The notes under the pieces are model-generated. The model did not search any database, was not told the DNA's origin, and saw only the letters and a list, made by a program, of their open reading frames with translations. Of a stretch of DNA of 64,000 nucleotides, positions 25,342 to 33,426 are shown piece after piece. Within the stretch, counting starts at the first letter, position 1. The number at the start of each line of letters is the position of its first letter. The position numbers and the translations under genes are program-made. Source of the DNA: a bacterium (GTDB lineage Bacteria > Zixibacteria > MSB-5A5 > GN15 > FEB-12); NCBI GenBank assembly GCA_020444475.1, contig JAHLKV010000001.1, forward strand, positions 682,001 to 746,000, written 5' to 3'.

Positions 25342-26733
25342 ATGTTGTCACTGGTCAATCTTGCGTACCTCGTTGCCGCCGTCCTGTTCATACTTGGGCT
25401 GAAGGGTCTGACTCATCCGCGAACGGCCGTGCGCGGGAACGTACTGGGCGCGTTCGGGATGTTTATCGCGGTCGTTGTCACGCTGCTCGACCGTCATATC
25501 GTCAGTTATGACATGATCATAGTGGGTGTGGTTGTCGGTTCGTTTATCGGCGCCGTGCTGGCGGTGAAAATCGAAATGACGGCCATGCCGCAGCTGGTGG
25601 CGCTCTACAACGGTTTCGGCGGCGTGGCTTCGGTGCTGGTGGCGTCGGCGGCGCTGCTCGAAACGTTGGGCGGACATGTTGGCACGGCTATCACGCTACA
25701 GTTTCTGATCGCAACGGTTGCGACGGGAATCATTGGAGCGGTGACGTTCTGGGGATCGTTGGTAGCATTCGGAAAGCTGCAGGGTATTATCGGTGATGCC
25801 GCAGTGCTGTTTCCGGGTCAGAAGTACCTGAACGCGGTGCTGGCGGTAGTTTGTGTCGGACTCGGCGTGTGGGTAGTGATCGATCCGTCGGTGACCCTCG
25901 CTTTCTGGGTATTGGTTGGGGTGGCGTCGATACTCGGCATCACACTGGTAATCCCGATCGGCGGCGCCGACATGCCGGTCGTGATCGCACTGCTGAACTC
26001 CTATTCGGGTCTGGCGGCGGCGGCGACCGGATTCGTGCTCGACAACAACGTCCTGATCATCGCCGGTTCGCTGGTGGGCGCATCGGGCATCATCCTGACC
26101 CAGATCATGTGCAAGGCAATGAACCGCTCGCTGACCAATGTGCTGTTCGGCGTGCTCGGTCCAACCAGCGAAACAGCGTCGGCGGACGACGTCTACGCGG
26201 GCAAGGTGAAGGCGACGTCGGCTGAAGAGGTCGCGATGCTGTTCGACGGCGCTTCGAGAGTTGTGATCGTGCCGGGTTACGGTATGGCGGTGGCGCAGGC
26301 CCAACACGCGGTGCGGGATCTGATGAACCTGCTGGAAGCGCGCGGTATCGAAGTCGAGTTTGCGATCCATCCGGTGGCCGGTCGCATGCCCGGGCACATG
26401 AACGTGCTGCTGGCCGAGGCCAACGTGCCGTACGACAAGCTCAAGGAAATGGATGAAATCAACTCGACGTTCGCGCAGACCGACGTTGCGATCGTCATCG
26501 GCGCGAACGACGTCGTCAATCCGGTGGCCCGCACGGACCCGAAGTCACCGATCGCCGGGATGCCGATTCTTGATGTCGACAAGGCAAGGACGGTGGTGAT
26601 CGTCAAACGCAGCCTCTCCCCCGGTTTTGCGGGGATACCCAATCCGTTGTTCGCCGCCGACAACGCCCTCATGTATTTTGCTGACGGCAAGAAGGCTGTT
26701 CTGGAAATGGTGGCGGCGGTTAAGGAATCGTAG
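25342..26733 (+). CDS. pntB: NAD(P) transhydrogenase subunit beta
   Basis: 463 residues. The N-terminal half has about nine membrane helices forming the proton channel (NLAYLVAAVLFILGLKGLTHP, MPQLVALYNGFGGVASVLVA). The C-terminal half is the NADP(H)-binding domain III (VIVPGYGMAVAQAQHAVRDL, FAIHPVAGRMPGHMNVLLAEA, VIGANDVVNPVA, KRSLSPGFAGIPNPLF). The length and all motifs are normal. A strong terminator follows 26 nt after the stop. Confidence 0.96.
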   Translation: MLSLVNLAYLVAAVLFILGLKGLTHPRTAVRGNVLGAFGMFIAVVVTLLDRHIVSYDMIIVGVVVGSFIGAVLAVKIEMTAMPQLVALYNGFGGVASVLVASAALLETLGGHVGTAITLQFLIATVATGIIGAVTFWGSLVAFGKLQGIIGDAAVLFPGQKYLNAVLAVVCVGLGVWVVIDPSVTLAFWVLVGVASILGITLVIPIGGADMPVVIALLNSYSGLAAAATGFVLDNNVLIIAGSLVGASGIILTQIMCKAMNRSLTNVLFGVLGPTSETASADDVYAGKVKATSAEEVAMLFDGASRVVIVPGYGMAVAQAQHAVRDLMNLLEARGIEVEFAIHPVAGRMPGHMNVLLAEANVPYDKLKEMDEINSTFAQTDVAIVIGANDVVNPVARTDPKSPIAGMPILDVDKARTVVIVKRSLSPGFAGIPNPLFAADNALMYFADGKKAVLEMVAAVKES

Positions 26734-26758
26734 TCACCGGCAAATCGGATTCGAAAAG

Positions 26759-26787
26759 GCCCCCGCGCGGTGCGGGGGCTTTTTTTT
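26759..26787 (+). terminator. Rho-independent terminator of the pnt operon
   Basis: GCCCCCGC (26759-26766), loop GCGGT, GCGGGGGC (26772-26779), then eight T. Confidence 0.97.
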
Positions 26788-27252
26788 GACGACCGGGAGG
26801 CGCGGCGGAGGTGATCGCATTACTCCGCCGGTGGGGTCGGCGTATCCGGTTTGGCGACAAGCCGTTCAGACATCTTGGCCGACACCGGCCTCCCCGGCCG
26901 TATCTTCAATGCTGCTGCGGACCGAATCGGTGAGAGTTACTCGCGACGGTCCCGGCAGTGGGCATCGGTCAGCCATCCACGCTCCGATTTCCCTGGCCCG
27001 AAGGCCAGAACGCGGCGCCGACAGACGCAGCACAGGGTGTACCCGGGCGCCAAGGAGGAAACGGCGCTCGGCGGGGCGACGGCACTGAGGGAACCGTCGA
27101 CCCGTATGGTACAAGCCCACGCGTAGATATAGACGTACGTCGGGGAGCAATGTTCGGACATTTTGCGTGAAAAGGAGGCAGCCTGCCGCAACTGGAAACG
27201 ACAGGCTGCCGGTGGGAGAGATGCTAAGAATGCACTGGAGGACAGAGCACTT
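26788..27252. other. Convergent intergenic region, no gene seen
   Basis: 465 nt between the pnt terminator and the S41 peptidase stop. Short open frames on both strands have no ribosome site and no recognisable product. The only structure I see is a hairpin at 27177-27210. Confidence 0.5.
27177..27210 (-). terminator. Probable terminator of the marR-S41 transcript
   Basis: GGCAGCCTG (27177-27185) and CAGGCTGCC (27202-27210) form a 9-bp stem. Read on the minus strand it is followed by TCCTTTT. It lies 43 nt beyond the peptidase stop. Confidence 0.6.
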
Positions 27253-28650
27253 CTAGCCGTCGGTTGTTCTCATTGACTCATCAGTATGCCCGTTGTCGTA
27301 GTGACCGACGAGTTTGGTCGGGTTGCCGGCCATGTCCGTGACGACTTCAAGTCGGAAGTAGTCAGTGTCTTCGAACCAGAAGAGCGTGGCGGTGATCGGC
27401 AGCGCCTTCATTTTGGGTCGGTCACCGCGCTGATACCAGAGGGCACCATCTTCGACCCAGAGCCGGCGGTCTTCGTAGTTGCCGGCGTACGATGCGAGCG
27501 TCTCCGAATCGACTTCGGCCGGATCGAGTTTCGCCTTCAGGCCGTCAATCGCCCACGTATAGCGGGCGGCAATCTCAGGGTTATCGCTTTTCGTACGAAG
27601 TGAATCCAAAGCGATCAGATAGGCGCGGTCCAACGCCTGATCGGCCGGAACCTCGACATCGGGTGTCACACCCGTGCCTTCCCAGTTTGTGCCGCTGATC
27701 GGGTTGATAGCGCGTCCGAATGGCACACGGATACCGATATTCAGGTTGGCAAAATAGTGTTCGGCCACCGGATGGGCGCCGCCGCCGGTGGTCTCTCCGA
27801 CTATCAGGCCGCGTTTCAGATTCTTCAGGTTGTAGCTGAACTCCTCGGCGCCTGAAAAGGTGTAGTCGCTGGTGAGAACGTAAATGTCAGTCTTATCCAG
27901 GCGCGGTCCCTGTACCGAGGCTGATGTCCAGAATTGTTTGATGGAGTCGGTCTCGCGGATATAGAAGCTGTTCAGGTGCACCGGTTCTTCGAAGAAGTAG
28001 CTGGTGATGAGCTGAATCAGCGATGGTGAGCCTCCGCCGTTCTGGCGTAGATCAATAATCAGGGCGTCACACCCGGCGAAGAAGTTCATAGCCGCGATCG
28101 CGGTCGGGGCCGCCATCGATGCGTCCACGAATTGATCGAATTTGAGGTAGCCGACATTGCCCGGCAGTATCTCCAGCTTCTTGAATTGGAAGTTCTGTTT
28201 TGCCAGTCGCTTTCGCATCTCTTCGCGGCGCTGGGCGATTTGCTCCGGAGTGGGTTCATCGCCAGGCATCCGATCGAGTTCTTCAGAAGGGAAGTACCGC
28301 AGACCGAGATGACGATCGTGGCAAACCTCCCGAAGGTCATCGGTCAGTGCCTGTGCCATCTGCGACACAGTCATCATCTCTTTGTACTTGCCATCCTTCA
28401 GGTTCTTTCGGACGGTCTGCTCCATCTTCTTCGCGACGTCAGGAAAAACGTAGTAGTGGTTGAGAGCCGTCGTGATTGAGTCGATAATTTCAGCCCGCAT
28501 GGCGTCGTTGCAGGTGACCTCTTCGCTCTCGCCTCGCATCGCCTGCGCATGGCCATACGGGGTGACCAACAGCAGAATGGCCGCCAGCACCAGCAACGGC
28601 TTCAACTCGCGTCGCCGGGAGATTCTTTCTGCAAGAACAGTCTTTTTCAT
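27253..28650 (-). CDS. Exported S41-family serine peptidase
   Basis: 465 residues from ATG 28650 (CAGGAGGG about 9 nt upstream; an outer GTG would overlap that site). A basic N-terminus and hydrophobic segment (LKPLLVLAAILLLVTPYGHAQA) form a signal peptide. Residues about 45-130 resemble the N-terminal helical domain of IRBP/tricorn-like S41 peptidases. The catalytic region has GNVGYLKFDQF, DALIIDLRQNGGGSPS, and the nucleophile serine in TSDYTFSGAEEFSYNLKNLKRG, with VGETTGGGAHP and TGVTPDVEVPA following. No PDZ domain is evident. A C-terminal tail of about 90 residues (YAGNYEDRRLWVEDGALWYQR) resembles the small beta-domain found after periplasmic beta-lactamase-like and S41 enzymes. It follows the MarR gene by 44 nt. 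Confidence 0.85.
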   Translation of the reverse strand: MKKTVLAERISRRRELKPLLVLAAILLLVTPYGHAQAMRGESEEVTCNDAMRAEIIDSITTALNHYYVFPDVAKKMEQTVRKNLKDGKYKEMMTVSQMAQALTDDLREVCHDRHLGLRYFPSEELDRMPGDEPTPEQIAQRREEMRKRLAKQNFQFKKLEILPGNVGYLKFDQFVDASMAAPTAIAAMNFFAGCDALIIDLRQNGGGSPSLIQLITSYFFEEPVHLNSFYIRETDSIKQFWTSASVQGPRLDKTDIYVLTSDYTFSGAEEFSYNLKNLKRGLIVGETTGGGAHPVAEHYFANLNIGIRVPFGRAINPISGTNWEGTGVTPDVEVPADQALDRAYLIALDSLRTKSDNPEIAARYTWAIDGLKAKLDPAEVDSETLASYAGNYEDRRLWVEDGALWYQRGDRPKMKALPITATLFWFEDTDYFRLEVVTDMAGNPTKLVGHYDNGHTDESMRTTDG

Positions 28651-28694
28651 TTCAGTTAAACCCTCCTGTACACTTCCCACGCATCCGTTAACTG

Positions 28695-29207
28695 CTACCG
28701 GGCACTCCCCACGGAGGGAGTGGCTTTCTCGCTCAATGCGGTTGTCACTCGCTCGTACATATCCTGGGCGTCGAGTAGTCGTTCTATTTTGTCAAGTGCG
28801 GCCAGGCAGTCGATTCCAGACTGGGTGAGGACCGACTCGGTCTGTTCAGAGACGACCTGCCAAACGGGAGACAGACGCTCACTCAGTCGCACACCGCGTG
28901 CGGTAAGCGCCAGAAGCCGCCGTCGCTCGTCCTGCTTGTCTTTTTTCGATCGGATCAGCCCGTGGCGGGACATGGCCGCGACAATCTGGTTTACCGCGGG
29001 ATGCGTCAGTCCAAGGCGCTCGGCAACCTCAGTCACGCCCAGTGGTGACTCCTCGGCCAACAAGTACAGGACGAGGAACCAGCGGGCTTCGAAATCAACA
29101 TCAAGCTCCGCATAGACGCGGGAGATATCCCGGTAGAGCCGGTCGCTGAGCCGTTTGAGGCGGCTGGCAAAAGCCAGCGGTCCGAGCCGGTGAACGAGAT
29201 CGGGCAT
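28695..29207 (-). CDS. MarR-family transcriptional regulator
   Basis: 170 residues. Winged helix-turn-helix: VTEVAERLGLTHPAVNQIVAAMSRHGLIRSKKDKQDERRRLLALTARG, with the characteristic DxRxxxLxLTxxG wing. Helical dimerisation segments flank it. It is probably a ligand-released repressor. It is first gene of a pair with the S41 peptidase (44-nt gap). A 20-bp palindrome (29250-29269) lies 43 bp upstream of its start and is the obvious autoregulatory operator; it also lies in front of the divergent amino-acid symporter. The ribosome site is weak. Confidence 0.9.
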   Translation of the reverse strand: MPDLVHRLGPLAFASRLKRLSDRLYRDISRVYAELDVDFEARWFLVLYLLAEESPLGVTEVAERLGLTHPAVNQIVAAMSRHGLIRSKKDKQDERRRLLALTARGVRLSERLSPVWQVVSEQTESVLTQSGIDCLAALDKIERLLDAQDMYERVTTALSEKATPSVGSAR

Positions 29208-29249
29208 GAAGAACGGTGTCCTTTCCGGTACGGTGAGTGACGCCCATAA

Positions 29250-29269
29250 TTACGTAAGGGCTTACATAA
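29250..29269. promoter_or_regulatory. Operator-like palindrome TTAcGTAAGggCTTACaTAA
   Basis: Perfect TTA-N-GTAAG-N2-CTTAC-N-TAA symmetry in the divergent marR/symporter region. Length and form suit a MarR dimer. Confidence 0.65.
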
Positions 29270-29405
29270 ATGTTTCACGGACGGAATCGGTTTGCCGAAA
29301 AAAGTCGTTTGTTCGGTGTGCGGCGGTGCTTTATATAGCGTGTGCTGCCTGCACTCCGACCGTCAATCGGACGGTCGAATCGCTCGAAACAGAAGAGGAA
29401 TCGGC

Positions 29406-30755
29406 TTGGAAGCATTCGACAACTTCTGGTCTACCGCTGTTGATCTGGCCTGGGGGATGCCGCTTGTCATACTCCTCATCGGCGCCGGGCTGTTTTTCAC
29501 GTTAGTCAGCCGGTTCCTGCCGCTTCGGAGCTGGCGTCATTCGATCGACATCATGCGCGGCAAGTACGACAACCCGGACGAGCCTGGTGAAATCAGTCAT
29601 TTCCAGGCGCTGACCTCGGCGCTGTCGGCGACACTCGGCATGGGCAATATCGCCGGCGTGGCGGTGGCAATCGCCATGGGTGGACCGGGCTCGCTGTTCT
29701 GGATGTGGGTCGCCGGGCTGGTGGGGATGGCAACCAAGTACTTCACCTGTACGCTGGCGGTGCTGCACCGGAAGAAGGACGACCTGGGGGTCGATCAGGG
29801 TGGACCGATGTACTACCTTGAGGTTGGTCTCGGCAAGTGGGCCAAGCCGTTGGCGATCCTGTTCGCGATATGTGGTATGATCGGTTGCCTGGCGCTGTTT
29901 CAGGTCAATCAGTTGTCGGGGTTGATGGAGAGTGACTACGGCATTAACCCGATTGTGACCGGATCGATTTGCATGGTGCTGGTTGGAGTCGTCATTCTCG
30001 GCGGGATCGTGCGGGTCGGCAAGGTTACGGAGAAGACCGTGCCCGCGATGTTCATCCTCTACGTCCTGTCCTCGTTGATTATCATCGCGATCAACTATCA
30101 GCAGGTGCCCGAAGTTATCTACTCGATTTTCAGCGCGGCGTTTGGCGGTGAATCGCTGGTCGGCGCCGGCGCCGGGTTGGCGGTCCGCGAGGTAATCGTG
30201 ACCGGCGTGAAGCGGGCGGCATTTTCCAACGAAGCGGGGATCGGGACGGCGCCCATGGCCCACGGTGCGGCTAAAACAAGCGAGCCGGTGCGCGAGGGAT
30301 TGATTGCGATGCTGGGACCGTTTCTCGATACCAATATCGTGTGCACGCTCACCGGACTGGTGTTGCTGACCAGCGGTGTGGCGACGCAGGAGGACGGTGT
30401 CGTGATGACGGCCAATGCCTTTCAGGCAGGCATGGGGATAGCGGGGCGGTATGTGCTGACGGTGATTATTCTGCTGTTTTCGATCACCACCATGATCTCG
30501 TATTCATACTACAGTCTGAAGTGCGCCAAGTACCTGTTCGGCCGTAAGATCGGTCAGCAGTATGTCTACGTTTATCTTGTCAGTCTGCCGCTGGCGGCGA
30601 TTCTCGATCCGGGTACGGTGGTGAATATTATCGATACCTGTTTCGCGCTCATGGCGATACCGACGCTGACCGGCGCCCTGCTGATGTCACCGGTGGTACT
30701 TCGAGCGACCCGCGACTATTTTCAGCGCATGAGAGAGCGGGCAATCAGTCGGTAG
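29406..30755 (+). CDS. AGCS-family sodium:alanine/glycine symporter
   Basis: 449 residues from TTG 29406, chosen because the product then begins MEAFDNFWSTAVDLAWGMP, as the family does, and AGAGGAA lies 8 nt upstream; a 38-residue upstream extension is not family-like. About eleven membrane helices. Family signatures are QALTSALSATLGMGNIAGVAVAI (the N-x-x-G substrate/ion region), GGPGSLFWMWVAGLVGMATKY, DQGGPMYY, KRAAFSNEAGIGTAPMAHGAA and the C-terminal SYYSLKCAKYLFG. It imports small amino acids with Na+. It is divergent from marR and shares the palindromic operator region. Its 3' end overlaps the convergent flavoprotein gene by 11 nt. Confidence 0.92.
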   Translation: MEAFDNFWSTAVDLAWGMPLVILLIGAGLFFTLVSRFLPLRSWRHSIDIMRGKYDNPDEPGEISHFQALTSALSATLGMGNIAGVAVAIAMGGPGSLFWMWVAGLVGMATKYFTCTLAVLHRKKDDLGVDQGGPMYYLEVGLGKWAKPLAILFAICGMIGCLALFQVNQLSGLMESDYGINPIVTGSICMVLVGVVILGGIVRVGKVTEKTVPAMFILYVLSSLIIIAINYQQVPEVIYSIFSAAFGGESLVGAGAGLAVREVIVTGVKRAAFSNEAGIGTAPMAHGAAKTSEPVREGLIAMLGPFLDTNIVCTLTGLVLLTSGVATQEDGVVMTANAFQAGMGIAGRYVLTVIILLFSITTMISYSYYSLKCAKYLFGRKIGQQYVYVYLVSLPLAAILDPGTVVNIIDTCFALMAIPTLTGALLMSPVVLRATRDYFQRMRERAISR

Positions 30756-31302
30756 CGGGCGGGTCTCCGAAGAAGAAGGCGCCGTCGTGGTCCGGCTCCG
30801 CTGTTTTCTGTTTGCCGGTCCAGTGGTCGATGTCGATCCGGTAAACGGTTATCTGTGACAACTCTCTGTCCGTAGCGGGTTGGTAATCTCTCCCCGGTTC
30901 GAGATGGGGGAAGTATTTGCGGTTAAGGGCGTCCATGCCCGCCCGACGCTCTTCCATATCCTCTACTATCGATATCTCTCCAAACAGCACGACCGACGCG
31001 AACTCGACGCTGAACTCTTTGGCGGTCGGCGCCGGGAGAAGCCGTCCCATAACGGCGGTCGTGGCGCTCACGGGGCAGTTGGGTGTCTGCTCTACCACCG
31101 TGCGGAGGGTACCGTTGGGCGCGGTGTGAAAGTAGATGGCGTGTGATTCGGGTCGGTAGACGAACGTGTTCGTGTTGATATGGGGGCGACCATCGCGGAT
31201 AAAGGCCAGGGACAGGTATGGCGCCGCTGAGATATGCTCTTTAATCCACTGCTCGTCTTGGGCCCGGTCCTTGCGTCGAATGGTCGGATAGTCTGGCGCC
31301 AT
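30745..31302 (-). CDS. Pyridoxamine-phosphate-oxidase-like FMN-binding protein
   Basis: 185 residues. Split-barrel FMN-binding fold of the PPOX/NimA class: ISAAPYLSLAFIRDGRPHINTNTFVYRPESHAIYFHTA, then the TTAVMGRLLPAPTAKEFSVEFASVVLFGEISIVED block and KYFPHLEPGRDY. The reaction is unknown; relatives reduce nitro or haem-type substrates or bind F420/FMN. The start codon follows the lrp stop by 11 nt and the AGGATGAG ribosome site overlaps that stop, so it is co-translated with the Lrp regulator. Confidence 0.85.
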   Translation of the reverse strand: MAPDYPTIRRKDRAQDEQWIKEHISAAPYLSLAFIRDGRPHINTNTFVYRPESHAIYFHTAPNGTLRTVVEQTPNCPVSATTAVMGRLLPAPTAKEFSVEFASVVLFGEISIVEDMEERRAGMDALNRKYFPHLEPGRDYQPATDRELSQITVYRIDIDHWTGKQKTAEPDHDGAFFFGDPPATD

Positions 31303-31313
31303 ATCAGCTCATC

Positions 31314-31796
31314 CTATTTGCGTTTTCGTTTCGAGAAGTCGACGTCGCCGAGGGGCAGTCGCGATGTCTCCTTATACGTCTCCAGAACGATGGTGGTTCG
31401 GGTGGAAGTGACGGTTCTAATGGTCCCGATCGGATCACGGAGGAGGTGCGAAAGGGCCGGCGTGTCTTTGACCCGGACCTTTATCAGGTAGCAGTCCTCG
31501 CCCGCAATGTTGTGCACTTCCTGGACCTGCGGGATCTTGATCAGTTCGTCGGCGGTTTCATCGCTCCCCGCCGGTTCGTTGGTCTTGACGTAGATGTAGG
31601 CGGTCAGTCCGAGGTCGACATGGTCGGCGCTGATGCGGGCTTCGTAGCCGGCCAATACGCCCTTTTCCTCGAGTTTTCGCATACGATCACCGATCGCCGA
31701 GGTAGCCATGCCTATTTTGCGAGCAATGGTCGAACTTGGCGTACGGGCGTTCTGCTGCAGAAGTGTCAGGATCTTGCGATCGATATCGTCTATCAT
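31314..31796 (-). CDS. Lrp/AsnC-family regulator
   Basis: 160 residues. N-terminal HTH (IDDIDRKILTLLQQNARTPSSTIARKIGMATSAIGDRMRKLEEKGVLAGYEARI) and C-terminal RAM/ACT-like effector domain (AYIYVKTNEP, VQEVHNIAGEDCYLIKVRVKD, TRTTIVLETYKE). It probably senses an amino acid. AGGAGGAG precedes ATG 31796. A 12-bp palindrome, TTTCGTACGAAA, lies 22 nt upstream. It is first of two genes with the PPOX flavoprotein. Confidence 0.92.
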   Translation of the reverse strand: MIDDIDRKILTLLQQNARTPSSTIARKIGMATSAIGDRMRKLEEKGVLAGYEARISADHVDLGLTAYIYVKTNEPAGSDETADELIKIPQVQEVHNIAGEDCYLIKVRVKDTPALSHLLRDPIGTIRTVTSTRTTIVLETYKETSRLPLGDVDFSKRKRK

Positions 31797-31817
31797 AACG
31801 GGGTTCTCCTCCTGGTC

Positions 31818-31829
31818 TTTCGTACGAAA
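31818..31829. promoter_or_regulatory. Palindrome TTTCGTACGAAA before the lrp-like gene
   Basis: 12-bp perfect palindrome in the leader immediately upstream of the AGGAGGAG ribosome site; a plausible autoregulatory site. Confidence 0.4.
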
Positions 31830-31910
31830 ACGCTCCGCCGGTCATATATCAACGGCTTTTTTTGGTGTATTAAATGTAGGTGATTTTGTCTCTTTTGAGC
31901 AGAGGTTTGC

Positions 31911-31939
31911 TTGACTACATGGATGGCAAACCCTATGAT
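31911..31939 (+). promoter_or_regulatory. Sigma70-type promoter of the cytochrome operon
   Basis: TTGACT (31911-31916), 17-nt spacer, TATGAT (31934-31939). The expected start is near 31946, about 78 nt before the pentahaem cytochrome ATG. Confidence 0.65.
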
Positions 31940-32023
31940 TTATTAGTGAGGAGTGTAATGGTCGATCAGATCGGCCCTATCCGGGCACGGCAGCCGATAG
32001 ATCGCATGCAAGGAGCCTACCGT

Positions 32024-33412
32024 ATGAGTCTTTTCCCCCGTTCAACATCAACGCCACAGGACCGATTCGGCTTGTTGGCGATTCTGAGCCTGGCAGCACT
32101 GGTCCCCTTCATGGTGCCCGCGGGCGCGTCCGCCGAGGCGCCTGAAGCAGGCACGTATGCGTATGACCTGTTCGAAACACCGAAATTCTGCGGTACGTCG
32201 TGTCATACCGATATCTATGTGCAGTGGACGCAGGCCATGATGTCGCACGCGTACACGCACCACTGGGATGAGATTGAGTATTTCGAGTTGGCGGTTCCCC
32301 ACGCCGACAAGGACCCGAAAGTTGCCGAGGTCAAAGCCGGGTGCAACGGCTGTCACGCACCGCTGGCCTATCTAAACGGCGGCTTCCCCCCGCCGCGTCC
32401 GGCCGAAAACAGCCGGGCCAATGAAAGCGTCTCGTGCGAGGTCTGTCACAATATCACCGGCATAACCCAGGATACCGCATACAACTTCAATTTCGTCTGG
32501 GACCCGGGTGATAACAAGTACGGCCCGCGTAGCACCGGCGAGTCGCCCGCCCACCAGATGGTGAAGTCGGATTTCCTGGCCGAGACCCAGTTCTGCGGCG
32601 GTTGCCATAATGAGATGAGCCCCTATGGAGTATGGGTGAAATCGACCCAGCTGGAGTGGATGGCCGGACCGTATGCGGAGGAGGACATCCGGTGCCACGA
32701 CTGTCATATGACATACGCCCCGATGGTAACGGCTTCGATGGGGCCGCTGCATGAGGATGCCCGTCTGCACCTCTTCCACGGCGCCCACGACAAGGGGAAA
32801 CTTCGCGGTGTGGTGGAAATCCGCATCTATCCCGACCTGCAGGAAGCCGAACCGGGTGACAAGGTGAAGTTCACGGTGGCCCTGTTCAATCAGAAGACCG
32901 GACACAAGTTCCCGACCGGATCGGTCGAGGATCGGATAGTGTGGCTGCATGTCGAAGCGACCGATGCCGACGGCAACGTGTACCATCTCCCGGTCGATCC
33001 AAAGGGGTTCGAGGGTGAGGAGTATACGATCGCGGCCGACGTGCTGGCCTATCAGGATATGGGGATACCGCTGGACAAGCCTGATTTCAAGGGTGTGCAG
33101 CGCGACGGCATCCCGGTTGGTGATCGCATCTTCCGGATGCCCTACTTCGACCCGCAGGGCCGCATGACCATGCAGCAGTGGAACACCGCTTCGCTCGGTG
33201 TGGACTATCGTTTTGGTCCGCGCGAGACGAAGCTCGAAACATATACATTCACGCTTCCGTATGAAGTTGCTCCCGGAGAGCTGACAGTAACGGCGAAGTT
33301 GAACTACCAGTTGCTGGTGAAGCCGGTGGGAGAATTCCTGGGCGTACCGGAAGAAGAGACGGCGGCGTTTGTCGTCAATGAACAGTCAACGACGTTGACG
33401 GTGCTGCCATAG
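32024..33412 (+). CDS. Secreted pentahaem c-type cytochrome
   Basis: 462 residues from ATG 32024 (AAGGAG at 32010-32014; upstream in-frame codons have no site). Signal peptide through about residue 37 (FGLLAILSLAALVPFMVPAGASA). Five haem-attachment sites: CGTSCH (CX3CH, about residue 56), CNGCH (107), CEVCH (139), CGGCH (191) and CHDCH (223). This resembles the cytochrome c554-like multihaem fold. From about residue 245 to the end a haem-free beta-rich domain follows (GVVEIRIYPDLQEAEPGDKVKFTVALFNQKTGHKFPTG), similar to the C-terminal domain of some cytochrome c554 relatives. Periplasmic or cell-surface electron carrier. Its stop overlaps the ribosome site of the next gene, a haem-porin, so the two are an expression unit. 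Confidence 0.88.
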   Translation: MSLFPRSTSTPQDRFGLLAILSLAALVPFMVPAGASAEAPEAGTYAYDLFETPKFCGTSCHTDIYVQWTQAMMSHAYTHHWDEIEYFELAVPHADKDPKVAEVKAGCNGCHAPLAYLNGGFPPPRPAENSRANESVSCEVCHNITGITQDTAYNFNFVWDPGDNKYGPRSTGESPAHQMVKSDFLAETQFCGGCHNEMSPYGVWVKSTQLEWMAGPYAEEDIRCHDCHMTYAPMVTASMGPLHEDARLHLFHGAHDKGKLRGVVEIRIYPDLQEAEPGDKVKFTVALFNQKTGHKFPTGSVEDRIVWLHVEATDADGNVYHLPVDPKGFEGEEYTIAADVLAYQDMGIPLDKPDFKGVQRDGIPVGDRIFRMPYFDPQGRMTMQQWNTASLGVDYRFGPRETKLETYTFTLPYEVAPGELTVTAKLNYQLLVKPVGEFLGVPEEETAAFVVNEQSTTLTVLP

Positions 33413-33426
33413 GAGGCTTGAGTATC

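Noticed and set aside
26788-27252. Possible small genes in the pnt/S41 intergenic region
   Set aside because: Several short frames exist on both strands but none has a ribosome site, a recognisable motif or a hydrophobic signal.
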